64,000 bases of DNA from Photobacterium swingsii. GTDB taxonomy: Bacteria > Pseudomonadota > Gammaproteobacteria > Enterobacterales > Vibrionaceae. The notes under the pieces are model-generated. The model had not been told where the DNA came from. It was given only the letters and a program-made list of their open reading frames with translations, and did not search any database. Below, piece by piece: positions 18,994 to 28,187 of the stretch. Position 1 is the first letter of the stretch. Every line of letters begins with the position of its first letter. The stretch lies in NCBI RefSeq assembly GCF_024346715.1, contig NZ_AP024853.1, positions 992,001 to 1,056,000 on the forward strand, read 5' to 3'. The translations under genes and the position numbers were made by a program.

Positions 18994-20919
18994 ATGGACT
19001 GGCAAGTAACCAAAGGCACCGCGGCTCCACTTGGTGCAACTCTCACAGCGACGGGGTGTAATTTTGCAATTCACGCTCCAAACGCCAAAGGGCTCACGCT
19101 CGTTATTTTTGATGACAATAACGACCATCACTCTATTCCATTATATAAAAACCATAGCCATATCTACTCTGCTCATGTCAGTGGAATCCAAGCTGGTATG
19201 CGTTACGCTTATAGCGTGATATCACCAAAAGAAACGCTGTGGTTGCTCGACCCTTATGCACACCAGTTAACCGACAATCCGCTGTCAGAAACTGTGCCAA
19301 CCGCTGTCATTAGACATCATGGCTTTGACTGGCAAAATACTGAAAAGCCACAGATAGAACAAGCTAACACACTTGTCTACGAGCTACACGTCAAAGGCTT
19401 TACTCAGCTCCACCCTGATATACCCGCAGCGCTGCAAGGTAAATATTTAGGCCTTTGTCACCCAGCATGTATTGAACACTTTAAGTCATTAGGTATCACG
19501 ACACTTCAGTTGATGCCAATTGCCACCAGCCTAGATGAAGCACACCTTCACGATAAAGAGCTCACCAATTTTTGGGGATACAACCCACTGTGTTGGTTTG
19601 CCCCCGACACCAAATTTGCGATTAGCGATCCCATTACCGAATTAAAAACCATGGTGCGTACCCTGCATCAACACGGTATCGAGGTCATTCTTGATGTTGT
19701 TTATAACCACACCGCTGAAAGTGGCCATGGTGGTCCCATCTTCAACTTTAAACAACTCGCACCCAAAGCCTATTTAATGAATGGGCAAGGTGAATTTGAA
19801 AACTACTCTGGGTGTGGCAATACCGTTGATCTTAACTACCCTCCAGTGCTCCGAACCGTCATGGATTCGTTACGGCACTGGGTGGAAGAGTACCAAATTG
19901 ATGGTTTCCGTTTTGATTTAGCCGCAACATTAGGTCGTAGAGGCCCACTGTTCGATCGACGCTCGGCCTTCTTTCAAAGCATCCACCAAGATCCCGTATT
20001 ACAATCCACCAAGCTCATTGCTGAACCTTGGGATATTGGCCCTAATGGCTATCAATTGGGTGGCTTTCCTATGCGCTGGAATGAGTGTAATGACAAATTT
20101 CGCGATATCACCAGAAGCTTTTGGAATCATAAAACCAGTTTAGGAGATTTCGCAACACGCTTAATGGGATCACGTGATTTGTTTAGTGCCTCAAAATGGC
20201 CCGATAAGCTAAGCGTAAATTACATTAGCTACCACGATGGTTTTACCCTGCAAGACTTAGTGTCTTACAACCACAAACACAACGAAGCAAACAAAGAAAG
20301 CAACCGAGATGGGCACGGCGATAACCGCTCGTTCAACCATGGTATAGAAGGGCCAACAGATACCTTTGCGATAATTAACCTGCGCGAACGGCAAAAACGT
20401 AACTTGATCACTAGCTTATTGTTTAGCTTTGGTATTCCGCATTTACTGGCAGTCGATAGCTTGTCACATACCCAAAAAGGGAACAATAACGCCTACTGCC
20501 AAGATTCTGAAATCAGTTGGGCAAACTGGCAGTTAAATAAGGTACAAGATGACTTTCAGCAGTGGTTACAAAAGATTATTGCTGCCCGCAGCCAGTTTAT
20601 GGTGCCTTTCATTGAAGGCTTTTCCGGCGAAAGTCGTGGTGAACATCGTATCAATTGGATGAAACCCAATAGCCAACGCTTAAATGTCGATGACTGGCAT
20701 CAGCATTCACCAATCATTTTGCATTTAGGGTTATACCACTGTGGTTCTGAGTTATTGTATTTAATTAACCCAGATAAGGTACCAACACGCTTTCGTCTGC
20801 CTAAAGGAAGCCCATGGGAAATCATTTGCGATACTGCTGACTTAAACCCTAGCCAGCCTACAGTATGCACCACGCATATGCAGTCTGCCCATTCGATGAC
20901 AATCCTGCATCGTCGTTAG
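18994..20919 (+). CDS. glgX: Glycogen debranching enzyme GlgX (GH13)
   Basis: Hydrolyses alpha-1,6 branches left after phosphorylase action on glycogen. The 641 residues (657 in E. coli) carry an N-terminal CBM48-type domain (to about 120) and a GH13 barrel. Catalytic motifs are DVVYNHTAESG, the nucleophile in GFRFDLAATLGR, the acid in LIAEPWDIGPNGYQLGGFP, and the third acid in YISYHDGFTL. The long HNEANKESNRDGHGDN stretch is typical of GlgX/isoamylase. The ATG at 18994 follows GAGGACTCC; the frame extends to a TTG at 18976, which overlaps no better site. It sits behind the lamB-malM terminator and before glgCA on the other strand. Confidence 0.92.
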   Translation: MDWQVTKGTAAPLGATLTATGCNFAIHAPNAKGLTLVIFDDNNDHHSIPLYKNHSHIYSAHVSGIQAGMRYAYSVISPKETLWLLDPYAHQLTDNPLSETVPTAVIRHHGFDWQNTEKPQIEQANTLVYELHVKGFTQLHPDIPAALQGKYLGLCHPACIEHFKSLGITTLQLMPIATSLDEAHLHDKELTNFWGYNPLCWFAPDTKFAISDPITELKTMVRTLHQHGIEVILDVVYNHTAESGHGGPIFNFKQLAPKAYLMNGQGEFENYSGCGNTVDLNYPPVLRTVMDSLRHWVEEYQIDGFRFDLAATLGRRGPLFDRRSAFFQSIHQDPVLQSTKLIAEPWDIGPNGYQLGGFPMRWNECNDKFRDITRSFWNHKTSLGDFATRLMGSRDLFSASKWPDKLSVNYISYHDGFTLQDLVSYNHKHNEANKESNRDGHGDNRSFNHGIEGPTDTFAIINLRERQKRNLITSLLFSFGIPHLLAVDSLSHTQKGNNNAYCQDSEISWANWQLNKVQDDFQQWLQKIIAARSQFMVPFIEGFSGESRGEHRINWMKPNSQRLNVDDWHQHSPIILHLGLYHCGSELLYLINPDKVPTRFRLPKGSPWEIICDTADLNPSQPTVCTTHMQSAHSMTILHRR

Positions 20920-20954
20920 TATTAAGTTCACCTACTGCAATAAAGCCATATAAT

Positions 20955-20990
20955 GAAAAACGCCCACTCTGATAATAGAGCGGGCGTTTT
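20955..20990. terminator. Bidirectional terminator between glgX and the chemoreceptor
   Basis: AAAACGCCC-A-CTCT and AGAG-C-GGGCGTTTT form a stem with T runs on both strands, placed between two convergent genes. Confidence 0.9.
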
Positions 20991-21019
20991 ATCTTTAGCC
21001 AAATTAAACGGTGTTGGTA

Positions 21020-22903
21020 TTACACAACAAAAGCAGCCACTTTATCGTTTAGAGCAGAAGCTTGTTTACTTAAGCTCTGCGCTTGCTCACGCGATGACTG
21101 TGCATCTACCGCAAGCTGATCAGTCACATCCTTGATCGTAGTTGTATTCTGAGTGATCTCATCCGTTACATGCGTTTGCTCTTCCGCAGCCGTCGCAATC
21201 TGCGTCGCCATATCGCTAATCGAAGCGACTGAACCACTGATTTGATCCAACGCAGCTGTCGCCTGATCCGCATCGTCTACCGAGCACTGTGCTAATTGCG
21301 TACTGGTTTCCATCAGACCAACAGCTTTCGATGTTGTTGTCTGCAAGGTGGCAATCATGCTCTGAATTTCTTCCGTCGAGGTGTGAGTACGTTGTGAAAG
21401 CACACGCACTTCATCTGCAACCACGGCAAAACCACGGCCTTGCTCACCAGCACGCGCAGCTTCAATAGCCGCATTCAATGCAAGCAAGTTAGTTTGTTCA
21501 GCAATGCCCTGAATCGTTGAGAGAATACTATTAATACCCTGTGCGTGACTATTAAGTTCACCAATCACTTGGGTTGCTTCATTCACTTCTGTTGCTAGGT
21601 TATTGATAGATTCACGGCTTTGGGTCACCAGTGCATGACCACTTGTAGTATGGGATGTTGAATCTTGTGCTGCACGCGCCGTTTGCTCTGCATGTGATGC
21701 AATCTCTTGCGTCGCAGATGCCATCTCAGTTACCGCGGTCGCAACTAGGGTGATTTCATCTTGTTGGCGGTTTAACTCTAGAGCAGACTGCTCAGCACGT
21801 CTCTCTGCTGCTTCTGAGGTGTGATTTAATTCCTCACCCTGCGCACGAATATGACCAATTAATGTCTGAAGACTTGCAACAAAACGGTTAAAGTTACGGG
21901 CAAGATCCCCTACTTCATCATTGGTATCAATATCAATACGCTGAGTTAAGTCACCACCACCTTGTGCAATCAAGGCTAAAGCACCTGATACTTGCTGCAG
22001 TGGTTTAAATAGGTATGCGCAAAGCATATTGAATAAGAACACACACACAATCACTGCAAGCAACGTGGTAAATAACTGTTCATACAAAGAAGTGTATAAA
22101 GGCGCAACCACAGAGTCGTGATCGATCACAATCACCGTGTTTAAGTTAGTACCTTGAATCGGCGCAACAAAAACATAGCTCTCATTGCCAGTAATATCTT
22201 GTTGAGAGACCTGACCTGAACGTGCAAGACGTTGTAATAAATCAAAGGTTAAATCACGATCTTTGGCATTTACAGGCTTATTCAACAACGATGTATCTGC
22301 ATGGGCAAAAATATTACCTTCATCATTGGCAATAAACATGTAGCCCTTGCCCGGTAAAATGACTTCATCAAGCTGCTTGATAATATCAACCATTTCCACA
22401 TCGGCACCAAGCACTGCTTGTTGGCCGAAAATGTTAATGGCTTTACCCATAGAAACGACACTCGCACCAGTCGCCGCGGCAACCGTTGGATTTTCTACTG
22501 TCACTTTGCCATTTAGCTTGATGGCATTTTGGAACCAGTGCCATTCGCGCGGGTCATTATTACCCGGAGGTAAAATCACTTTATTAGCATTGTCTTGTGA
22601 ACCATCGCTATACGCAAGGAAGACATTATCAAACTTACCGGAATCACGCACTTGTTCTAAATGCTGCTGCACCGAATCGTTTGAAATTCGTGTCGGCATA
22701 GCTGAAAGTGCGGTGCCTTTGGCATCCAACCAATCAACAACATAGTGGTTGTAAGCCGATGCGACACCTTTCAAACGCGTGCTTAAGTCTTGATCTAACC
22801 GCCCCAAGGAAGAGATAAAAGACAAAGCGGTGACAACTAAGCCTCCTAATATAATCGCAATGCTTGCAGATACTGCCAGTTTTTGCCTAAGTGTTAAATT
22901 CAT
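21020..22903 (-). CDS. Methyl-accepting chemotaxis protein with Cache-type sensor
   Basis: Inner-membrane chemoreceptor of 627 residues. TM1 is at about 10-31, followed by a periplasmic dCache-like domain (about 35-275, with [14 protein letters not shown] and a [11 protein letters not shown] strand), TM2 ([20 protein letters not shown]), a HAMP domain, and the helical signalling domain. The CheW/CheA-binding tip is [19 protein letters not shown]. The frame runs upstream to 23026, but the ATG at 22903 begins the conserved basic-hydrophobic start [11 protein letters not shown], with AAGG ten bases upstream. The ligand is unknown. Its place between glgX and glgCA suggests, but does not prove, a sugar or nutrient signal. 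Confidence 0.92.
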   Translation of the reverse strand: MNLTLRQKLAVSASIAIILGGLVVTALSFISSLGRLDQDLSTRLKGVASAYNHYVVDWLDAKGTALSAMPTRISNDSVQQHLEQVRDSGKFDNVFLAYSDGSQDNANKVILPPGNNDPREWHWFQNAIKLNGKVTVENPTVAAATGASVVSMGKAINIFGQQAVLGADVEMVDIIKQLDEVILPGKGYMFIANDEGNIFAHADTSLLNKPVNAKDRDLTFDLLQRLARSGQVSQQDITGNESYVFVAPIQGTNLNTVIVIDHDSVVAPLYTSLYEQLFTTLLAVIVCVFLFNMLCAYLFKPLQQVSGALALIAQGGGDLTQRIDIDTNDEVGDLARNFNRFVASLQTLIGHIRAQGEELNHTSEAAERRAEQSALELNRQQDEITLVATAVTEMASATQEIASHAEQTARAAQDSTSHTTSGHALVTQSRESINNLATEVNEATQVIGELNSHAQGINSILSTIQGIAEQTNLLALNAAIEAARAGEQGRGFAVVADEVRVLSQRTHTSTEEIQSMIATLQTTTSKAVGLMETSTQLAQCSVDDADQATAALDQISGSVASISDMATQIATAAEEQTHVTDEITQNTTTIKDVTDQLAVDAQSSREQAQSLSKQASALNDKVAAFVV

Positions 22904-23106
22904 TATTTTTAACCTTAATGTTATAATTGTGTGTAAATGTTCTAAAAAATGACCAATAACCGTATTTATTTCACAGCTTAAAATAAAAGCGATTATGACA
23001 TTTTTAATGCATTTAATAAATCGCAAAAGGAATAATTGAACACAGCAATACCATCTACGTCATTAATACGGTTTAATTTATAAATTAAGGGTATAAAAAT
23101 AAAAAA

Positions 23107-23127
23107 AGCCCCCAAAATTTGGAGGCT
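23107..23127 (-). terminator. Terminator of glgCA
   Basis: On the minus strand AGCCTCCAAA and TTTGGGGGCT are followed by seven T, 20 bases after the glgA stop. Confidence 0.85.
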
Positions 23128-23146
23128 CCTCTAAAAAATATATTTT

Positions 23147-24676
23147 TTATTGTGACAATGATTCTGAGCTTATTTCTGTCTGAGTACCATCGGTAGCATC
23201 ACTTAAATACATTTCAACATATCGTTCAGCTGATTCTTGCCAAGAAAATTTACACGCCATTGCATTTTGCTGCATGCGCTTAATTTCTTGCGGTTGCTGA
23301 CAATATAAAAGCAAACTACGTTGTAATGTTATTAGCAAACCTTCAGCTGTTGGCGCATCAAACATAAAGCCCGTTGCAACCTGTGGCGTCTGATCGTAAT
23401 CAATCACAGTATCTTTTAAACCACCAACGCTACGTACAATTGGTAATGTGCCATATGCCAAGCTGTACATCTGGTTCAAACCACAAGGTTCAAACTCTGA
23501 TGGCATCAAGAAGAAGTCAGCTCCAGCTTCGACTTTATGCGCCAATGTATTATCGTAGGCTTCAATGAATGACAGCTTTTCTGGGTTCGCTTTCACTAAG
23601 TCATGCAATTGAGCAGCAAGCCGTGGGTCCCCTGTACCTACAATTGCGACCTGCACATCATGCAACAAGAATTGCTGCAAAATAGGCAATAAGTAATGAA
23701 TACCTTTCTGCTCAGTAAGTCGGCATACCATGCCATACAGAGGGACATCGTTAACGGGTAAATTCACTTGCTGCTGCAAATCACGTTTACAGGCTTTTTT
23801 ACCACGTGTCATACTGATTTTATTCGCTTTGTAATGTTGCTTAATGAAGGGATCCGTTTCTGGATTCCAGTCATTATAGTCACAGCCGTTTACAATACCG
23901 AAAAGATCACTCGCACGTTGGTTGAAATCAAAGTCCATCCCATGCGCACCCAGTGATGTCAGTAATTCTGAAGCATAATTAGGGCTAACAGCGTTGATTT
24001 TATTCGCGTACGCAACACCCGCTTTCAACATACTGATATGGGCAGAGTCCATCTCTAAATGCATGTAACGGTGCTGAATTAGCTCAGGGATCAAGCTGAA
24101 TTGATCGTAATTATATACACCTTTGAATACCGCGTTATGGACAGTCAGCGCGCTCTTTGTATTGGCAAAGAAAGCACTATCGGCATAACGAGTACGCAGT
24201 AAAAAGGGAACCAAACCTGTATGCCAGTCATTACAGTGAATAAAGTCTGGCTGAAAGCCTACTTTTTCACATAAATCAAGCGACGCTGCACTGAAAAAGG
24301 CAAAGCGTTCACCATTATCGGCATAAGCTTCATTATTTTCAGCGTAGAGTTCTGCACGATCAAAATACTGTGGCGCATCAATCGCATATACCGACACATC
24401 ACCGCTATTAAGCGGCATAACCTGATACGGTACAGGTGCTGGTTGGGACGCAACATTTAGCTCAGTGCTAATGCTAGGTTCAACCTGTTCACGCTGAGCA
24501 AGCGCACGATAATACGGCATGGCAATACGGACATCGTGCCCCATTGCTTGTAATGCCGCAGGTAAAGACTTAGCCACATCGGCTAGCCCACCTGTTTTCA
24601 CTAAACCTTCAACCTCAGATGATACGAATAAGATTTTTAACGGCTTATTCGTTACCACTTTTTTCTTAGTAGCCAA
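23147..24676 (-). CDS. glgA: Glycogen synthase
   Basis: Transfers glucose from ADP-glucose to growing glycogen chains (GT5). The 509 residues include the N-terminal ADP-glucose-binding motif KTGGLADVAKSLP, FIHCNDWHTGLVPFLLR, and the C-terminal EPCGLNQMYSLAYGTLPIVR with the conserved Glu. The start is probably TTG at 24676: AAAGGAGCGAAAA lies at good distance and the product then begins MATKKK...PLKILFVSSEVEGLVKTGG. It overlaps the glgC end by 11 bases, so the ribosome site is inside glgC. It is the second gene of glgCA and is followed by a terminator. Confidence 0.94.
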   Translation of the reverse strand: MATKKKVVTNKPLKILFVSSEVEGLVKTGGLADVAKSLPAALQAMGHDVRIAMPYYRALAQREQVEPSISTELNVASQPAPVPYQVMPLNSGDVSVYAIDAPQYFDRAELYAENNEAYADNGERFAFFSAASLDLCEKVGFQPDFIHCNDWHTGLVPFLLRTRYADSAFFANTKSALTVHNAVFKGVYNYDQFSLIPELIQHRYMHLEMDSAHISMLKAGVAYANKINAVSPNYASELLTSLGAHGMDFDFNQRASDLFGIVNGCDYNDWNPETDPFIKQHYKANKISMTRGKKACKRDLQQQVNLPVNDVPLYGMVCRLTEQKGIHYLLPILQQFLLHDVQVAIVGTGDPRLAAQLHDLVKANPEKLSFIEAYDNTLAHKVEAGADFFLMPSEFEPCGLNQMYSLAYGTLPIVRSVGGLKDTVIDYDQTPQVATGFMFDAPTAEGLLITLQRSLLLYCQQPQEIKRMQQNAMACKFSWQESAERYVEMYLSDATDGTQTEISSESLSQ

Positions 24677-25883
24677 TTTTCGCTCCTTTAGGGATAACGA
24701 CGATTCCTTCGTCTGAAACGTGATATTTCTTACGATCTTCCTCTAGGTCTTCACCTATCACTGTCCCTGGTGCAATCATGACGTTTTTATCAATAATCGC
24801 ACGGCGAATTGAGCAGTTTGCACCGATTTTAACATCACCCAAAATAATGGACTCTGAAATCGTACTACAACAATCCACATTGGTACGGAAGCCAAGGACT
24901 GACTTATGAATGCGCGCACCACGAATATAACTGCCTGCTGATACCATGCAGTTATTGATATCAACCTTACACTCCTCGCTATCAAGTACAGTCGCAGGAG
25001 GTAGCGGTGGGTAGAAGGTATGTAGTTGCCATTGACGGTTGTAGAGTGAGAATGGTGCATCTTCCGACAATAGATCCATGTGTGCCTGCCAGTACGATTC
25101 AATCGTACCTACATCACGCCAGTAACCGTTATTTTGCTCACCTGGGATAACGTTGGTGTTGAAGTCATAAACAAACACCTTACCTTGAGGAACCAGTTTT
25201 GGAATGATGTCTTTGCCGAAGTCATGGCTAGAATTTTCATTCTCAGCATCTTCTTCAAGCTCACGGCACAATACGTCAGTTTCAAAAACGTAGTTACCCA
25301 TAGACACAAGTGCGTGCTCTGGGTCGCCTGGAATCGATTTTGGATTTGCAGGTTTTTCCTCAAAACCTACCATGCGCCCTTCTGCATCCACTTCAATGAC
25401 ACCGAATGCGCTTGCTTCATGCAGTGGCATACGAATAGCTGAAACGGTAAGTTGTGCTTCCTTTTCCTTGTGGTAGTCAAGCATCTGCTTCACATCCATT
25501 TTATAGATGTGGTCACTACCAAAAATACACACTTGCTCTGGCTCTGCGAGTTCGATAAATCGAATATTTTGATAAATGGCGTCAGCGGTACCGTCATACC
25601 AGCGTTTACCCATACGCATCTGAGCAGGGATAGGATCGATGAAACGATCAGTAATACCTGTGATGTTCCAGCCTTTCTTCATGTGGACATAAAGAGACTG
25701 AGATTTGAACTGAGTAAGAACGTAGATTTTCATTAAGTCTGCATTAACAAAGTTGTTTAACGCAAAATCAACTAGTCGGTAACTGCCACCAAATGGCACT
25801 GCAGGTTTTGTACGTGAATCCGTTAACGGACGAAGACGAGATCCTTCTCCGCCTGCCAAAATCATTCCTAAAACGCCAGCCAT
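24666..25883 (-). CDS. glgC: Glucose-1-phosphate adenylyltransferase
   Basis: Makes ADP-glucose from glucose-1-phosphate and ATP, the committed step of glycogen synthesis. The 405 residues begin MAGVLGMILAGGEGSRLRPLT, the nucleotide-binding loop. TKPAVPFGGSYRLVDF, FGSDHIYKMD, VGFEEKPANPK and the left-handed helix C-terminus (GAKIGANCSIRRAIIDKNV-like) complete the family features. CGGAGG precedes the ATG at 25883; the frame extends further upstream without a good site. The Shine-Dalgarno for glgA is inside its last codons, which suggests translational coupling. Confidence 0.95.
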   Translation of the reverse strand: MAGVLGMILAGGEGSRLRPLTDSRTKPAVPFGGSYRLVDFALNNFVNADLMKIYVLTQFKSQSLYVHMKKGWNITGITDRFIDPIPAQMRMGKRWYDGTADAIYQNIRFIELAEPEQVCIFGSDHIYKMDVKQMLDYHKEKEAQLTVSAIRMPLHEASAFGVIEVDAEGRMVGFEEKPANPKSIPGDPEHALVSMGNYVFETDVLCRELEEDAENENSSHDFGKDIIPKLVPQGKVFVYDFNTNVIPGEQNNGYWRDVGTIESYWQAHMDLLSEDAPFSLYNRQWQLHTFYPPLPPATVLDSEECKVDINNCMVSAGSYIRGARIHKSVLGFRTNVDCCSTISESIILGDVKIGANCSIRRAIIDKNVMIAPGTVIGEDLEEDRKKYHVSDEGIVVIPKGAKIGY

Positions 25884-26396
25884 GGTGTACCTCCGTGTTA
25901 TTAATTTAAGCAATCGTTGTCATATATATCACACTCTGTAGGTTGTTGAGAATATCCTTGCACTGAATATTGATGAATATTTCCAATAAATGCGACACCA
26001 AATGACAACACAAACATCCAACTCAACCTCACAACCCAGCCTTAACCACTGATTTAAAAGCATTTTGCGATAATTAAATCGAAGCTTTGTGCCAAGAGCA
26101 GATAATTAACACTGAAAATAAAGTTAAAAACAATCGCATCCCTGTAATGATTATTACAACATTCAATAACCACAAGGATACATAAATACAATTCTAACTT
26201 AGGGTTAAATACAAAGTGATGATGGAAATATGTCAGCTTTGTTACGCACTGCTACAATGCAGCCAAATAAAAATTGGGACAAAGAACAAATTAAAAGCAA
26301 TTCGATATTGAAAAAATCGCCAATCGGTAACAACACAGGATTAACAGTAATATCTTGTTAAATTACAACATATAACAAACAAAAAAGAGAGGTAGT
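25884..26396. other. Upstream region of glgC, no clear gene
   Basis: About 510 AT-rich bases hold the glgC promoter on the minus strand and possibly a promoter for the short frame at 26397. A 43-codon frame at 26231-26362 was examined and not accepted. No strong hairpin was seen. Confidence 0.5.
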
Positions 26397-26537
26397 ATGC
26401 GACCAAAGAATGCCAAACAGGAGTTAATTTGCAGCAGAAAATACACTCAAGGAATTATAAGTAACAGCAAGCAAATCAATAAGCATTTACGCTGTTACTC
26501 ATCAGTAACAAGGAAAGAAGCGAGTACTCGCCGTTAA
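26397..26537 (+). CDS. Candidate small basic protein of 46 residues
   Basis: A short frame beginning MRPKNAKQELICSRKYTQGI with a good ribosome site (AGAGAGG, five bases before the ATG) and an AT-rich upstream stretch containing TATAAC. The product is strongly basic (Lys/Arg-rich) with two Cys and no membrane segment. Its stop codon overlaps the stop of the PepSY gene on the other strand by three bases. No family is recognised. It could be chance, so it is listed with low confidence. Confidence 0.35.
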   Translation: MRPKNAKQELICSRKYTQGIISNSKQINKHLRCYSSVTRKEASTRR

Positions 26538-26812
26538 TCATGTTCGATCGTTAATACTTGCCCTGTATAAAGATCTAGTTCGATTTCAACTTTATGGCCT
26601 ATTTTGTTACGAGCTTCAACTTCAATCTCGTCTTCATCTTGCTCTAACTTAATTTTCTTAAAATCGTAGTAGCCCTGATCTTGCAACATACGAAGTGCTT
26701 GCTGCACCGTAAGTGCATTAGTGGGTGCCGTATGAACAGGGTCAGCAATACAAGCTACAGGGGCTATCGCTAACGTTAAAACCAAAAAGCCAGATGGTAC
26801 AAACAACTTCAT
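26534..26812 (-). CDS. Secreted PepSY-domain protein
   Basis: The 92-residue protein has a signal peptide (MKLFVPSGFLVLTLAIAPVACIA) and a single PepSY domain: LTVQQALRMLQDQGYYDFKK, then KLEQDEDEIEVEARNKIGHK, then VEIELDLYTGQVLTIEHD. The alternation of helix and acidic strands is typical. PepSY proteins often inhibit proteases or act with sensor systems; the partner here is not visible. GGAG precedes the ATG at 26812. The frame continues upstream but without a ribosome site. Confidence 0.8.
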   Translation of the reverse strand: MKLFVPSGFLVLTLAIAPVACIADPVHTAPTNALTVQQALRMLQDQGYYDFKKIKLEQDEDEIEVEARNKIGHKVEIELDLYTGQVLTIEHD

Positions 26813-26962
26813 CTTATTCTCTCCAAATGTGGACTCAAGCATCATAACAAAGCTAAATCCCTCTCTCGACAGCGATGTTTCTGCTACCTCGTGAATCGGA
26901 TCACACATTCATTCCATTGTGCTCGTTACAGTGTGCTCCTATTGATTAACCATGAAGGTGCT

Positions 26963-28108
26963 ATGTCTAGTCATCTATCAGGCGCTTTTGACCCAGTTCG
27001 ATTTCGCCATCATCTACATCGCTACCCAGAGCTATCACTGCAAGAACAAAAGACAGCATCGGTTATTATCGATCAGCTTTTAAAGTTTGGGCTGTCTCCT
27101 CATACCAATATAGGTGGCTACGGCATTGTCGTTGACATCAATAGTGGGAATGCAGGCAAAGAAACCTTATTACGGGCAGATTTTGATGCCCTACCGATCA
27201 GTGAACAAGCAGAACATGATCATACCTCACGACATTCAGGCTGTATGCACGCTTGTGGCCATGATGGCCATACTGCCAGTTTACTGAGTGTCGCCGAGCA
27301 CCTCAGCCAACACCCCCCGCTAACGGGCCGTGTTGTTTTGCTTTTCCAGCCCGCAGAAGAAATCGGCCTTGGGGCAAAAATGATGCTCGCCGATCCTAGG
27401 CTACAACAATTCAAACCCGATGCTGTCTACGCTTACCACAATCTACCAGGCTACCCGCTTGGCACTGTCGTGGTAAAAGAAGGTGCATTTGCCTGTGCAT
27501 CAACAGGAGTAAACATTACGCTGCGGGGGAAAACATCCCACGCTGCTAAACCAGAAAATGGCCGTAGCCCTGCAACTGCGGTTAGTCGCATCATGGCTTA
27601 CCTAGAAGATCTTCCAGACAGTATTGATGATGCCTTCTGCTTGGTGACCTTGGTTCATGTCAAAATTGGCAACCCAGGATTTGGTACCTCTCCAGGCAAA
27701 GCCAATGTCATGGCAACCATACGTAGCGACAGTGACCATGCCCTCGCCTGTATGCAAAAGCAATTACAAGCCTTTGTAGATACACAAACTGCAGATCAAG
27801 GACTGACGTCGACAATTGAGTGGGTTGAGCCCTTTTCTGCCACTCATAACCACCCGGCATGTACTCAACAGCTGATTTCTGCGGCTACAGCCTTAAGTTA
27901 TCCAATTGAAGTTCCAACACACCCAATGCGATGGTCAGAGGATGTGGGTGAGTTTCTCAGTCACTGGCAAGGGACATTATTTTGTTTAGGGAGTGGCGAG
28001 GGGCATCCTGAATTGCATAACCCTGATTTTGATTTCCCTGATGATCTTATCGGTATTGCCGCTCGCTTATTCATCAAGCTACTAGAAGAACGCCATACTC
28101 ATCTATAG
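26963..28108 (+). CDS. M20 family amidohydrolase
   Basis: A 381-residue cytoplasmic metallo-hydrolase of the hippurate hydrolase/N-acyl-amino-acid deacylase branch of peptidase family M20. Metal ligands appear in CMHACGHDGHTASLL, the catalytic/metal Glu pair in FQPAEEIGLGAKMML, and His in YAYHNLPGYP and LHNPDFDFPDD. The dimerisation domain (VNITLRGKTSHAAKPENG) is present. The exact N-acyl substrate cannot be read from the sequence. AAGGTG precedes the ATG at 26963; the upstream in-frame extension is unsupported. Its upstream region is shared divergently with the PepSY gene. Confidence 0.88.
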   Translation: MSSHLSGAFDPVRFRHHLHRYPELSLQEQKTASVIIDQLLKFGLSPHTNIGGYGIVVDINSGNAGKETLLRADFDALPISEQAEHDHTSRHSGCMHACGHDGHTASLLSVAEHLSQHPPLTGRVVLLFQPAEEIGLGAKMMLADPRLQQFKPDAVYAYHNLPGYPLGTVVVKEGAFACASTGVNITLRGKTSHAAKPENGRSPATAVSRIMAYLEDLPDSIDDAFCLVTLVHVKIGNPGFGTSPGKANVMATIRSDSDHALACMQKQLQAFVDTQTADQGLTSTIEWVEPFSATHNHPACTQQLISAATALSYPIEVPTHPMRWSEDVGEFLSHWQGTLFCLGSGEGHPELHNPDFDFPDDLIGIAARLFIKLLEERHTHL

Positions 28109-28127
28109 AAATAAACATAAATATAAA

Positions 28128-28157
28128 AGCGCGCCTATCATCTCGATAAGGCGCGCT
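28128..28157. terminator. Terminator between amidohydrolase and phosphoglucomutase
   Basis: AGCGCGCCTATC pairs with GATAAGGCGCGCT (one bulge). The T-rich tail is on the minus strand, so it chiefly ends the phosphoglucomutase transcript, but it can serve both convergent genes. Confidence 0.8.
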
Positions 28158-28187
28158 CTACTTACTCAAAACGTTTAATTGTTTTCT

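Noticed and set aside
26231..26362. 43-codon plus-strand frame starting MSALLRTATMQ
   Set aside because: Only a weak ribosome site and no features; chance is likely in AT-rich DNA.
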